From JABDBL01 sp963845445 (lineage in GTDB: Bacteria; Cyanobacteriota; Vampirovibrionia; Obscuribacterales; Obscuribacteraceae), in the NCBI GenBank assembly GCA_963845445.1, contig CAWJSE010000002.1:1488001-1552000 (forward strand): DNA of 64,000 nt, given 5' to 3'. Under the pieces are notes generated by a model, which saw nothing but the letters and a program-made list of their open reading frames with translations, did no database searches and was not told the origin of the DNA. Below are positions 45,106 through 52,976 of the stretch, piece by piece. Both the position numbers and the translations under genes were made by a program. Within the stretch, counting starts at the first letter, position 1; every line of letters starts with the position of its first letter.

Positions 45106-45885
45106 CTATTTAGTACCGTTATCTGACTCTAAATAATGAATCGCAACCACTGTAACATTATCGGGCGCACCACCATCTAACGTTTGTTTGACTAATTCGT
45201 CACAAACCGAATCCGGCTCGTTTTTCTTATTGACTACATCCGATATCTGATCGTCTAATAATACGGTTGATAATCCGTCAGAGCATAGAACTATCCAATC
45301 TTTTGCTTCCAATTCGACAGGCACTTGGTCAATTTCCACCTTTTCTTCGTGACCTAGGCAGCGAGTAATTAAGTTTTTGTAAGGATTTGTTCTGGCTTGG
45401 GCTTCAGTCAAGCGTCCGGCACGAACCATTTCATGAACCACCGAATGATCATTTGTAAGAAGGATTGATTTTCCGCCTCTCAATAGATAGGCTCGCGAAT
45501 CTCCTACATGAGCAATCTGAATTTTACTATTCCCAGCTTGGACAGCTGCAACAATAGTAGTTCCCATCCCTTTTAAGGTTACATTAGATTCTCTTTCCTC
45601 AAAAATAGCCTTATTAGCCTGAGAAACTGCATTTATTAGCCACTCGCGTATTTTATCGGCATCTTCTTTAGGCGCTGGATTCTCTTGCCATTCTTTTTCT
45701 ATTGTTTCTACGGCTAACTTACTGGCTTTGGCACCACCAGCTGCTCCACCCATACCATCTGCCACGACAAACAATCGGTTGTCTGGACTGACGTAATAAG
45801 TATCTTCATTACGTTGGCGCTGACAACCCGCGTCAGTCTTGGCAGCTACGCGCCACTTCAGCATCGTCCTATCTCCGTTGCCCAT
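45106..45885 (-). CDS. PP2C-family Ser/Thr protein phosphatase
   Basis: A 259-residue phosphatase; the start may be the ATG at 45885 or 45864. Metal-binding motifs are intact: RNEDTYYV, VVADGMGGAAGG, AHVGDSRAYLL, VLCSDGLSTVL, GAPDNVTVVA. It removes phosphate from Ser/Thr and would partner the FHA protein encoded just downstream. Confidence 0.92.
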   Translation of the reverse strand: MGNGDRTMLKWRVAAKTDAGCQRQRNEDTYYVSPDNRLFVVADGMGGAAGGAKASKLAVETIEKEWQENPAPKEDADKIREWLINAVSQANKAIFEERESNVTLKGMGTTIVAAVQAGNSKIQIAHVGDSRAYLLRGGKSILLTNDHSVVHEMVRAGRLTEAQARTNPYKNLITRCLGHEEKVEIDQVPVELEAKDWIVLCSDGLSTVLLDDQISDVVNKKNEPDSVCDELVKQTLDGGAPDNVTVVAIHYLESDNGTK

Positions 45886-46010
45886 ATTTCCATCAATAGA
45901 TTGCTTATTCGACTTGACACCACTAGAATTTTTGGCGGAGATTGAGAATCAAAATGTCACTCTGCTCCAACCGCCATACCTATTATTGCCCTAATTAGAC
46001 CATTTCCAAT

Positions 46011-46041
46011 CAAAAATGTCTGGGCTGAGAAGACATTTTTG
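46011..46041. terminator. Stem-loop downstream of the UbiB gene (possible terminator)
   Basis: Arms CAAAAATGTCT (46011-46021) and AGACATTTTTG (46031-46041) pair perfectly around a 9-nt loop. It lies in the 204-bp gap after the UbiB gene and upstream of the phosphatase gene, both leftward. A second, 16-bp perfect palindrome follows at 46063-46078. The stem is AT-rich and has no clean U-run, so termination is plausible but not certain. Confidence 0.4.
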
Positions 46042-46089
46042 CAGTCTTTTATCAGATCTTCAATTTTCAATTGAAAATCGCCAATCAAT

Positions 46090-47310
46090 TTAATTATATC
46101 TTAGCTGGCTCCTAATCTTTTTAAAATAGGGTTCCGCTAACCTAAGAAAGTTCAAATTCGGATTTAAAATGCGCACAATAGCCTCTAGAGCCACAATCAT
46201 CCTAATCAAATAAGCTAAATTAGCAGGCAGTTTAAAATAGCTACTTAGCAAAAAAATATCCACTTCACTTTCGAGCTCGGATAGCTCTACGTTATCTCCG
46301 CCCGAAGAATAATATCGGACCCATATAGGTGTGATTAGTTCCTGCAAATGGTTTTTATCAGCTATCGAATTATTGCTAACAAAGTCAAGATCTACAAGCG
46401 CATCAATAAAGATAGATATATCGTTGTCAACAATGGCAGATATCAGTTTGACAAGTCCCATTCTTTGCTTGCGGGTTACATAGCCCATCATGCCAAAGTC
46501 ATACATTATCAATTGACCGCTTGCAGAAATAGCCAAATTGCCAGCATGAGGATCAGCATGGAAATAGCCATAATCTAAGATTTGCTCTAAATATGCTTCC
46601 ACTAAACATTTAGCCAGACGTTTCAAATCTATACGGTTCAATGATTCCAATCTATCTATTTTTATCCCTGGACAGAACTCCTCAGTAAGGACGATTCTAG
46701 TTGTGTAGTGCCATAAAACCCGCGGAATGATTATCATGGGAAAAGATTTTAAAACATCGCGCAGTCGATCAGCATTGCGTCCTTCTTGCAAATAATCCAT
46801 TTCGATCAAAATTGTCCTGGCAAATTCATCGATCAGATTAGACCAACTTTTCCAATCTGTTGTGGGTTTTACAAGCTTTGTCAAGCGGAGAATAAAATGC
46901 ATCAAAGCTAAATCTTGTTTGACTGTATTCAAAAGTTTGGCTCTTTGCACTTTGATTGCAACAATCCGCCCATCTTTAAGGCCTGCTCTATGGACTTGTC
47001 CAATGCTGGCTGAGGCTACCGGCTCCGGGTCAAAAAATGCAAAGCACTTCGCCAGCTGACATCCCAACTCATTCTCCACAATTGTCTTGGCTTCGGCAAA
47101 AGCAAATGGTGGCACCTGATCCTGAAGCAAAGCCAGCTCTGATGATAATTCCAGCGGAATCACATCTTTCCGGACAGAGAGAAATTGCCCTAACTTGATA
47201 AAAGTCACTCCCAGTTGAACAAAGGCAGAACGCAGTCGGACAGCCATTTCTCTGCGACTTAAATTGCCCTTGGCCTTTGCTTGCCAAAAGTCAAAACCCA
47301 TTAATTTCAA
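46090..47310 (-). CDS. ABC1/UbiB-family atypical kinase
   Basis: A 406-residue protein. Family landmarks: the KxGQ motif (VTFIKLGQFLSVRKDV), the Ala-rich loop ASIGQVHRAGLKDG then VAIKVQR, EMDYLQEGRNADRL, and the FHADPHAGNLAI and MYDFGMMG active-site segments. The usual C-terminal membrane hairpin of UbiB is not evident, and the length is at the short end of the family. In other bacteria members support quinone or isoprenoid lipid synthesis. Start at 47310 or 47301. Confidence 0.85.
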   Translation of the reverse strand: MKLMGFDFWQAKAKGNLSRREMAVRLRSAFVQLGVTFIKLGQFLSVRKDVIPLELSSELALLQDQVPPFAFAEAKTIVENELGCQLAKCFAFFDPEPVASASIGQVHRAGLKDGRIVAIKVQRAKLLNTVKQDLALMHFILRLTKLVKPTTDWKSWSNLIDEFARTILIEMDYLQEGRNADRLRDVLKSFPMIIIPRVLWHYTTRIVLTEEFCPGIKIDRLESLNRIDLKRLAKCLVEAYLEQILDYGYFHADPHAGNLAISASGQLIMYDFGMMGYVTRKQRMGLVKLISAIVDNDISIFIDALVDLDFVSNNSIADKNHLQELITPIWVRYYSSGGDNVELSELESEVDIFLLSSYFKLPANLAYLIRMIVALEAIVRILNPNLNFLRLAEPYFKKIRSQLRYN

Positions 47311-47383
47311 AAAAACAAAAGAAATGTAGAAAAAGCGGCTAATACTATAGATCTTTGAAATTTCCAGTCTTTATTGCGCTAGC

Positions 47384-47749
47384 TTAAACAACTACTTTCA
47401 TTGATGATTTTAAGTCGGCGATTTCAGCCCTCAAAGTGGCAATTTCTGCCCGCAACTCATTGATTTCAGTAGTATCACCCAATGCCCCAAGCGAGAAATC
47501 CGCAACTTGCCGGCGAATCTTCTCTTTCATTTCAGTCTCCAAAGATTCGGAACGCTGCCAAACCTTCTGAGAGAGGTCAACAGCCACACTTTTCACATAC
47601 TCTTTTGCTTCGTCTACCCGATCACCACTGGTGCTCTTGCATTCGTCAGCCCTTGCGGTAAGAGTATCAATATAGTCCTCTAATCTTTCTCTGCCGATTT
47701 CAAAAGCGGCTTGGCCCAAGAAGAAAAACTTGATTAAGGGCTTCAACAT
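47384..47749 (-). CDS. Small phasin-like/coiled-coil protein
   Basis: About 121 residues from the ATG at 47749; the opening MLKPLIKFFFLGQAAFEIG is a sensible start for this type. The chain is helical, with heptad-like stretches and a C-terminal coiled coil (ELRAEIATLRAEIADLKSS). It resembles phasins and PhaE-like or polyhydroxyalkanoate-granule helper proteins, but no such synthase is close by. The family name is tentative. An upstream ATG (47836) is in frame but gives an unlikely leader. Confidence 0.45.
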   Translation of the reverse strand: MLKPLIKFFFLGQAAFEIGRERLEDYIDTLTARADECKSTSGDRVDEAKEYVKSVAVDLSQKVWQRSESLETEMKEKIRRQVADFSLGALGDTTEINELRAEIATLRAEIADLKSSMKVVV

Positions 47750-47850
47750 TAACTGACCTCCGTCACAGATGCCTTTACTAAAGAGATAATAATAAAGTAC
47801 CTTCTTTACATCAAAAATTGGAGCACTTTGGCTCAATGTTACTTAGTCAC

Positions 47851-47890
47851 TAGACAAGGAGCTTGAGGGATACTATACTTACGTATGTAT
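47851..47890 (+). promoter_or_regulatory. lexA promoter with overlapping palindrome (candidate LexA operator)
   Basis: A -35 of TAGACA (47851-47856), a 17-bp spacer and a -10 of TATACT (47874-47879) precede the lexA ATG at 47913. A near-perfect 16-bp palindrome, ATACTTACGTATGTAT (47875-47890, one mismatched pair), covers the -10 and start site. LexA usually represses its own gene, so this is the natural place for its box. The sequence matches neither the Gram-positive nor the usual cyanobacterial consensus. Confidence 0.45.
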
Positions 47891-47912
47891 TCAGATCTTG
47901 GTTAAATTAAAG

Positions 47913-48110
47913 ATGACAATATCATACGACGAATTACCAGTTAGGCAAAAAGACGTTCTGAGATTAATTGTTGAATTAACCGAAGAAAATAGTTATCCGC
48001 CTACTTTAGCTGAGTTAGCCAAGGCTTTGGGTCTAAAAAACAGAATGACAGTGCACCAGCATGTGGTTGCCTTGAAAAGAAAGGTCTTGTTCAGTGGGAA
48101 CCAGGATTAA
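47913..48110 (+). CDS. lexA: LexA repressor, DNA-binding part (frameshifted gene)
   Basis: From the ATG at 47913 this encodes the winged-helix domain (LPVRQKDVLRLIVELTEENS, PTLAELAKALGLKNRMTVHQ). After VVALKRK the frame fails. Adding one A to the run 48075-48078 gives LKKKGLVQWEPGLNRSLRV, the expected continuation. It therefore lacks the cleavable half as written. Confidence 0.75.
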   Translation: MTISYDELPVRQKDVLRLIVELTEENSYPPTLAELAKALGLKNRMTVHQHVVALKRKVLFSGNQD

Positions 48111-48210
48111 ATCGTTCTTTGCGTGTATTGAATCATTTGCAAATCGATCCAGAAATGGCTGCTAGCAAGAGCAGCCAAATAAAAGGATTAAAACAAAAAG
48201 CGCGCCAGAA

Positions 48211-48591
48211 GGCTCTCAAGGTATTCCCTTAGCAGGCAAAATTGCTGCCGGCAGACCAATCGAGGCTATTGATAATCAGGACTATTTGACCATCGATAAA
48301 CGCTATGTTGATTCAGGTTGTTATGCCTTAAAGGTGAAGGGTGACTCAATGTTAGAAGAAGGCATTTTTGATGGAGACTATGTAATCATCAAACCAGAAC
48401 CCTCACCGCGTAATGGGGAATTGGTTGTTGCTTTATTGAGCGATGGCGGTGCTACGCTTAAACGCTTTTACAAAGAAAATAATAAATTTCGACTTCAACC
48501 TGCTAACAAAGACTATGAGCCAATTTATATTGCTAATAAAGAAGGCTTGCAAATACAAGGTGTCGTGGTAGGGCTATATCGAAGCTTTTAG
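48211..48591 (+). CDS. lexA: LexA repressor, peptidase part (frameshifted gene)
   Basis: The S24 domain is complete: PLAGKIAAGRPIEA holds the Ala-Gly cleavage site, KVKGDSMLEEGIFDGD the nucleophile Ser, and GATLKRFYKE the general-base Lys. The middle of the gene (48111-48210) is in a third frame, so two one-base deletions are needed to explain the whole, at about 48075-48078 and 48208-48212. The protein would be a normal LexA of about 225 residues once both are fixed. Nothing here shows the gene is truly dead. Confidence 0.72.
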   Translation, partial: GSQGIPLAGKIAAGRPIEAIDNQDYLTIDKRYVDSGCYALKVKGDSMLEEGIFDGDYVIIKPEPSPRNGELVVALLSDGGATLKRFYKENNKFRLQPANKDYEPIYIANKEGLQIQGVVVGLYRSF

Positions 48592-48685
48592 CAAAGGGCA
48601 AAATCGAATTTGACTAATGCTTTGTTTGGCAAAAATAGTCTAAAATTCGTATTTTACAAATAGTGTTGGAATCGGCAGAAATCAC

Positions 48686-49267
48686 TTGACCAGTCAAAAT
48701 AGACTAGGCAATTTGTTTGTAGTGAGCGGACCATCTGGGGTCGGCAAGGGTACTGTAATTGAGAGAATTTTACTCACAGTACCGGATATAGAAAAGTCAA
48801 TCTCGGTCACCACTCGCAAGCCAAGAGCTAGTGAAGAGAATGGTCAAGATTACTTTTTTGTTTCGAAAAATGAATTTGACCGCATGGTGGAAGAAAACCT
48901 TTTCATGGAATGGGCTGAGTTTACCGGCAATTTCTATGGCACACCCATTCAGGGGGTTAAGGCTAAGCTTAGCCAAGGAAAAGATGTCATCCTGGAAATT
49001 GAAATACAGGGCGCCAAACAAATCCATAACCAATATCCTGAGGCTTGCCTTATCTTTTTATCACCTCCATCCCTCTCGGTATTAGAAGAAAGGTTGAAAG
49101 GTCGAGCCACCGAATCGCCGGACAAGCTTGCCTTGAGGCTTAGCAAGGCTGGTGAAGAAATGGCGGAGAGACACATTTTTCAGTATGAAGTTATTAACGA
49201 TATTCTGGATAATGCAGTAAAAACTTTGGAAGATATCGTGTATGCTAAGAGAGTAAATGACAACTAG
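48686..49267 (+). CDS. gmk: Guanylate kinase
   Basis: A 193-residue enzyme with the P-loop VSGPSGVGKGTV, the VTTRKPRASEENGQDYFFVS GMP-binding segment and the FLSPPSLSVLEERL helix. It phosphorylates GMP to GDP. The start is a TTG (TTGACCAGTCAAAAT). It is 24 bp upstream of rpoZ, a gene order conserved in many bacteria. Confidence 0.93.
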   Translation: MTSQNRLGNLFVVSGPSGVGKGTVIERILLTVPDIEKSISVTTRKPRASEENGQDYFFVSKNEFDRMVEENLFMEWAEFTGNFYGTPIQGVKAKLSQGKDVILEIEIQGAKQIHNQYPEACLIFLSPPSLSVLEERLKGRATESPDKLALRLSKAGEEMAERHIFQYEVINDILDNAVKTLEDIVYAKRVNDN

Positions 49268-49291
49268 CGCTGAGAGGCTATTTTACACAAT

Positions 49292-49504
49292 ATGAACACC
49301 ACTAGAATTCTTGACCAATTGCTAGACAAAGAGACTAATCGTTATGAATTAGTGCTTAAAGTAGCTCAAAAAGCTAAACAAATTAAAAATGAGACTTCTG
49401 AAGCTCACAAAACTACTAATGCTGTTATTCAGGCATTGCAAATGGTAGCAGCAGAAGATGATGGCACCATCTTAATTTCTCCTTCCACCTATTACAGCTA
49501 TTAA
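49292..49504 (+). CDS. rpoZ: RNA polymerase omega subunit
   Basis: A 70-residue protein. NRYELVLKVAQKAKQIKN then NAVIQALQMVAAED match the RpoZ core helices. Omega aids assembly and stability of the beta' subunit. The partner position just after gmk supports the call. Confidence 0.85.
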   Translation: MNTTRILDQLLDKETNRYELVLKVAQKAKQIKNETSEAHKTTNAVIQALQMVAAEDDGTILISPSTYYSY

Positions 49505-49696
49505 TCAGGCTTTTAAAGTATAGAATTGCAAACAGAAATATTAGGAGTAACCTATTATTGATCCTGGCTTTTTCACCATGTCAGATTTTCCGCAATATAT
49601 ATAACAGAAGTATAGTTCATCGAGACTGAAAACCTAAGCCAGAAGCCATTACATAGAACCGTCAATTGCGATTCATGCCTGATTTACGAAAAAGTC

Positions 49697-50818
49697 TTAT
49701 ATACCAACTTGGTTGAGCTTTTCGAGACTTTGCATGTCAGAAAAACAGCTGTTTTTCTGACATGGTGAAAATGTCTGCAAAGACTCCTCTTGCGGGTCTT
49801 CAAAATTATCTTTTTCGGTAGCTAATATAAATTGTTCATGTCCTAATTTACCGGCCACTTTATAGGCTAATTCGGCCAAAATAGTAATCATTTCAACTTG
49901 ATTATTTATTTGCGTCAAGCGAGCTCTATAAGGAGCGGCACCGCTGATACCTTTAGTATAGTGAACAAGATGACGTCTCGATTCGTTCGCCCCTACACGC
50001 AAACCTTTATATGCCATTAACCCCAAAGCATGTTGATTAGCACAAATTAGTCGTTCAACATCACTCGGTGGCTCAATAAAGCGCCCGCTTTCTAGATATT
50101 GATTAATACGACTGATTAACCATGGATTACCTAAAGTACCTCGCGCTACTGCCACTCCATCGCAGCCAGTTTCTTCCAATAAGCGTGCTGCGTCCTCCGG
50201 TTCAAATACATCTCCATTTCCTAGCACAGGAATCGAAAGTGCCCGTTTTACTTTAGCAATAAAACTCCAATCTGCTTTGCCAGAATATAGTTGCTGCCTA
50301 GTTCTACCATGCACTGTCACCGCTGCTGCCCCAGCCTCTTCAAGCATCAAACCAAATTCAACCGCATTACGCGAATTATCGTCCCAACCTAAACGAAATT
50401 TGACTGTCACCGGTATCGATACTGCATCTTTCACAGTTCGCACTATTTCGCGCGCCAAATCAGGCTCGCGCATTAAAGCACAACCGTCCATACCCTTGGT
50501 GATTTTAGGCACCGGACAACCCATATTAATATCAACCCAATTAGCGCCTTTAGCCTCCGCCATTATTGCTGCTTGAGCCATTACATCAGGTTCATGACCA
50601 AATATTTGTATTGCGATGGGATCTTCTCCTGGAGCCAAATCCATAATTCTCGTTTCCGGCTTGTGCATTAAAGCACGTGAAGAAACCATTTCTGTAGCTA
50701 AAAGACAATGCGGATCTATGCTCCGTATGATACGACGAAAGACAAGATCAGTTACTCCAGCCATAGGTGGAACATAAACACGACTCGGTATTGTTAAATT
50801 ACCAATCTTTATTGACAC
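49697..50818 (-). CDS. dus: tRNA-dihydrouridine synthase
   Basis: A 373-residue flavoprotein. YVPPMAGVTDLVFRRI opens the barrel; INMGCPVPKITKGMDGCALM holds the catalytic Cys; TVHGRTRQQLYSGKADW and PVLGNGDVFEPEDA are FMN-site motifs. Closest to the DusB type. The last 40 residues form an extra tail (SCQKNSCFSDM) whose DNA contains a 32-bp perfect palindrome, so the tail may be non-conserved or shaped by that element. The gene is divergent from larC. Confidence 0.9.
   Translation of the reverse strand: MSIKIGNLTIPSRVYVPPMAGVTDLVFRRIIRSIDPHCLLATEMVSSRALMHKPETRIMDLAPGEDPIAIQIFGHEPDVMAQAAIMAEAKGANWVDINMGCPVPKITKGMDGCALMREPDLAREIVRTVKDAVSIPVTVKFRLGWDDNSRNAVEFGLMLEEAGAAAVTVHGRTRQQLYSGKADWSFIAKVKRALSIPVLGNGDVFEPEDAARLLEETGCDGVAVARGTLGNPWLISRINQYLESGRFIEPPSDVERLICANQHALGLMAYKGLRVGANESRRHLVHYTKGISGAAPYRARLTQINNQVEMITILAELAYKVAGKLGHEQFILATEKDNFEDPQEESLQTFSPCQKNSCFSDMQSLEKLNQVGI
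49733..49764. repeat. 32-bp perfect palindrome inside the dus 3' end
   Basis: CATGTCAGAAAAACAG (49733-49748) is followed directly by its reverse complement CTGTTTTTCTGACATG (49749-49764), with no spacer. It codes for part of the C-terminal tail of Dus. It is not followed by a U-run in the leftward direction, so it is not a standard terminator. A protein-binding site, a small inverted-repeat insertion or a cloning/assembly fold-back are options. Confidence 0.7.
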
Positions 50819-50894
50819 ATTTATCCCATTAATTGAGTGCTAAAATTTCTCAGACTGCCGATCAGTGGGGAGCTAGTTAGAGAATATACGAGCA

Positions 50895-52286
50895 ATGAAA
50901 ATAGCATATTTTGACTGTCTTTTTGGCGCTGGCGGTGATATGTTACTGGCAGCACTTTTGGATACTGGCATAAATACAGACCAGTGGCTTACTGAATTAA
51001 GCAAAATTGCCCTACCTAATGATAGTTATAAAGTCATTATAGAGCAAGCTCAACGCTGTTCTTTAGTAGCAAAACAGTTAAAAGTCGTCCTAAACGAACA
51101 AAAGTCACCCAAATTTGTTCATGAGCACGATCACCACAGCGAACACGAACATCGTCATCCCCATAGTCATAAACACTCAGAAGAAAAGAATCAAAATAAA
51201 GCCGAGCCGCGACTAGCTGTTCATTCACATAATGATCAACGTAATTTCAAAGACATTACCGTTCTTATCTCCGCCTCAAAAATTTCTACCACAGCTAAAG
51301 ATCTAGCACTTAGAATCTTTGGAAAGCTCGCTCAAGCAGAAGCCTTCGTCCATGGTATCGATCCGCTAGAAGTACATTTTCACGAAGTAGGAGCCATTGA
51401 TTCCATAATCGACATTGTCGGTTTTGCCATAGCTTACGACATGCTGGCAATCGAAAAAGCAATAGTTTCTCCTTTGCCTTTAGGCTCCGGTACAGTACAA
51501 ACACAACACGGTTTATTTCCCGTGCCGGGTCCAGCCACCTTGCAGCTATTAAATCAAGCCAAAGCCCCGATTAGCGATCATCTCATTGACTATGAATGCC
51601 TAACCCCCACTGCAGCAGCTATTTTAACTACTATAGCCGACAGTTGGGGACAAGCGCCGGCAATGAAATTAATTAGTGCCACTGGCTGTGGTGCCGGACA
51701 AAGGAATCCCGAAAACTATCCAAATATTTGCCGAGTCATTATTGGCGAATCATCATCCACCAACCAATCGGCAATTTTAAATCACAGCACTCGCTTTAAT
51801 AAAGAATCAATAACTGTAATCGAAACTATGCTAGATGATTTCTCTCCCCAGAATCTTTCTTTTGTAAGCGAAAAAATATTAGAATTAGGTGCACTGGATA
51901 CCTATGTCACACCAGTAACGGCTAAAAAAGGCCGCAGCGGGCATTTACTTACAGTCCTTTGCCAGCCTAAACATATTGCCGCATTAGAAGAGCTTATCTT
52001 CGAACAAACTTCCACTTTAGGATTAAGAGTGTATTTAACCGACAGACTTTACTTAGATAGAAGTTGGATAAATGTGCAATTAGACAACAATTCGTCAAAC
52101 GCTAAAAAAACCGACAATCGTATTTCACATAAAATACGGATTAAAATAGCCAAAGATCTTACCGGCAAAATTGTTAACGCTCAACCAGAATACGAAGATT
52201 GTGTTCAATACTCTGAATTAAAAAAGATCCCTCTAAAGACAGTGTTAAAAACTGTACTTGAAAAACTTGATACCAATGAATCTTAA
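50895..52286 (+). CDS. larC: Nickel-pincer cofactor biosynthesis protein LarC
   Basis: A 463-residue protein matching LarC: start AYFDCLFGAGGDMLLAALLD, a histidine-rich stretch at residues about 75-105 (HEHDHHSEHEHRHPHSHKHS) for nickel storage or delivery, HFHEVGAIDSIIDIVG, and ECLTPTAAAILT. LarC inserts nickel into the pyridinium cofactor of lactate racemase LarA. In some lactobacilli LarC is made by ribosomal frameshift from two genes; here it is one continuous frame. No larA, larB or larE is in the window, so the enzyme that receives the cofactor is not known. Confidence 0.88.
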   Translation: MKIAYFDCLFGAGGDMLLAALLDTGINTDQWLTELSKIALPNDSYKVIIEQAQRCSLVAKQLKVVLNEQKSPKFVHEHDHHSEHEHRHPHSHKHSEEKNQNKAEPRLAVHSHNDQRNFKDITVLISASKISTTAKDLALRIFGKLAQAEAFVHGIDPLEVHFHEVGAIDSIIDIVGFAIAYDMLAIEKAIVSPLPLGSGTVQTQHGLFPVPGPATLQLLNQAKAPISDHLIDYECLTPTAAAILTTIADSWGQAPAMKLISATGCGAGQRNPENYPNICRVIIGESSSTNQSAILNHSTRFNKESITVIETMLDDFSPQNLSFVSEKILELGALDTYVTPVTAKKGRSGHLLTVLCQPKHIAALEELIFEQTSTLGLRVYLTDRLYLDRSWINVQLDNNSSNAKKTDNRISHKIRIKIAKDLTGKIVNAQPEYEDCVQYSELKKIPLKTVLKTVLEKLDTNES

Positions 52287-52314
52287 AAACCATATTTATC
52301 GCAGGACAAACCTA

Positions 52315-52956
52315 ATGTTATTTAATTCCAGTATCATATATTCTTATGCTTCTTTAGAAAAAATAAAATTGAATCTAAAAATCGTCCTGTACCTGATATT
52401 GATATTTATATTCTTCCCAAGTGCAGCCTTGGCTGACGCCTTCGCCAATTATGTGGAATATAGATCTAATCCGTTATTGGGTTCTATTAAAATCACGCAA
52501 GGTCTTGTTCGAGGATTAAAATATAGCGAATACATGGGCAATCGAGTTAATATGGCAAAACTTGCAAGCAATAACATATTTAGTTGTGAGGATAGTAAGC
52601 CTCATACTTATATACGAACAGCCAAGTTGGATAATCATATCGTTGTAACAATAATCGAAATTGACCCAGCTCCTGGGCATGGCTACGGAGGCGCTTTGGC
52701 ACCTGAACACATAAAAATTACAATTGATAATAAAACCAAAATTGATTGTACATTTGGCTATGCGCCATGGTTGGACAACCTAAATGTTAAAGAGATAGCA
52801 ATTTATCCGCAAGACGGTATTATCAACATCAATGCTAATTCAGAGCATAAGACTTCTTCAAAAGATAAGACATTATGGGAAGCTATGACATTCATAAATA
52901 ACCCAATCATAGTCACAGATGAAATTTTACTCAATGCTACCTCAACGGAAAAGTAA
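52315..52956 (+). CDS. Secreted or membrane-anchored hypothetical protein
   Basis: About 213 residues from the ATG at 52315, preceded by AGGA. Earlier in-frame ATGs overlap larC. A hydrophobic segment (IVLYLILIFIFFPSAALADA) looks like a signal peptide ending in AxA-D. The rest is mixed alpha/beta with no motif I know. It is 28 bp from larC and may be read with it, but shows no link to nickel. Confidence 0.5.
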   Translation: MLFNSSIIYSYASLEKIKLNLKIVLYLILIFIFFPSAALADAFANYVEYRSNPLLGSIKITQGLVRGLKYSEYMGNRVNMAKLASNNIFSCEDSKPHTYIRTAKLDNHIVVTIIEIDPAPGHGYGGALAPEHIKITIDNKTKIDCTFGYAPWLDNLNVKEIAIYPQDGIININANSEHKTSSKDKTLWEAMTFINNPIIVTDEILLNATSTEK

Positions 52957-52976
52957 AAGATCAGTGAATAGTCAAA

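Noticed and set aside
45914..45929. TTGACA followed by TAGAAT upstream of the phosphatase gene
   Set aside because: Spacing is only 4 bp and the orientation does not fit the leftward gene.
48605..48649. Imperfect stem-loop between lexA and gmk as a terminator
   Set aside because: Pairing is bulged and the loop is long; no clean U-run follows. Too weak to list.
50836..50844. GAGTGCTAA, one half of a CIRCE heat-shock element
   Set aside because: The other half (TTAGCACTC) is not found at the right distance, and the genes next to it are dus and larC, not chaperones.
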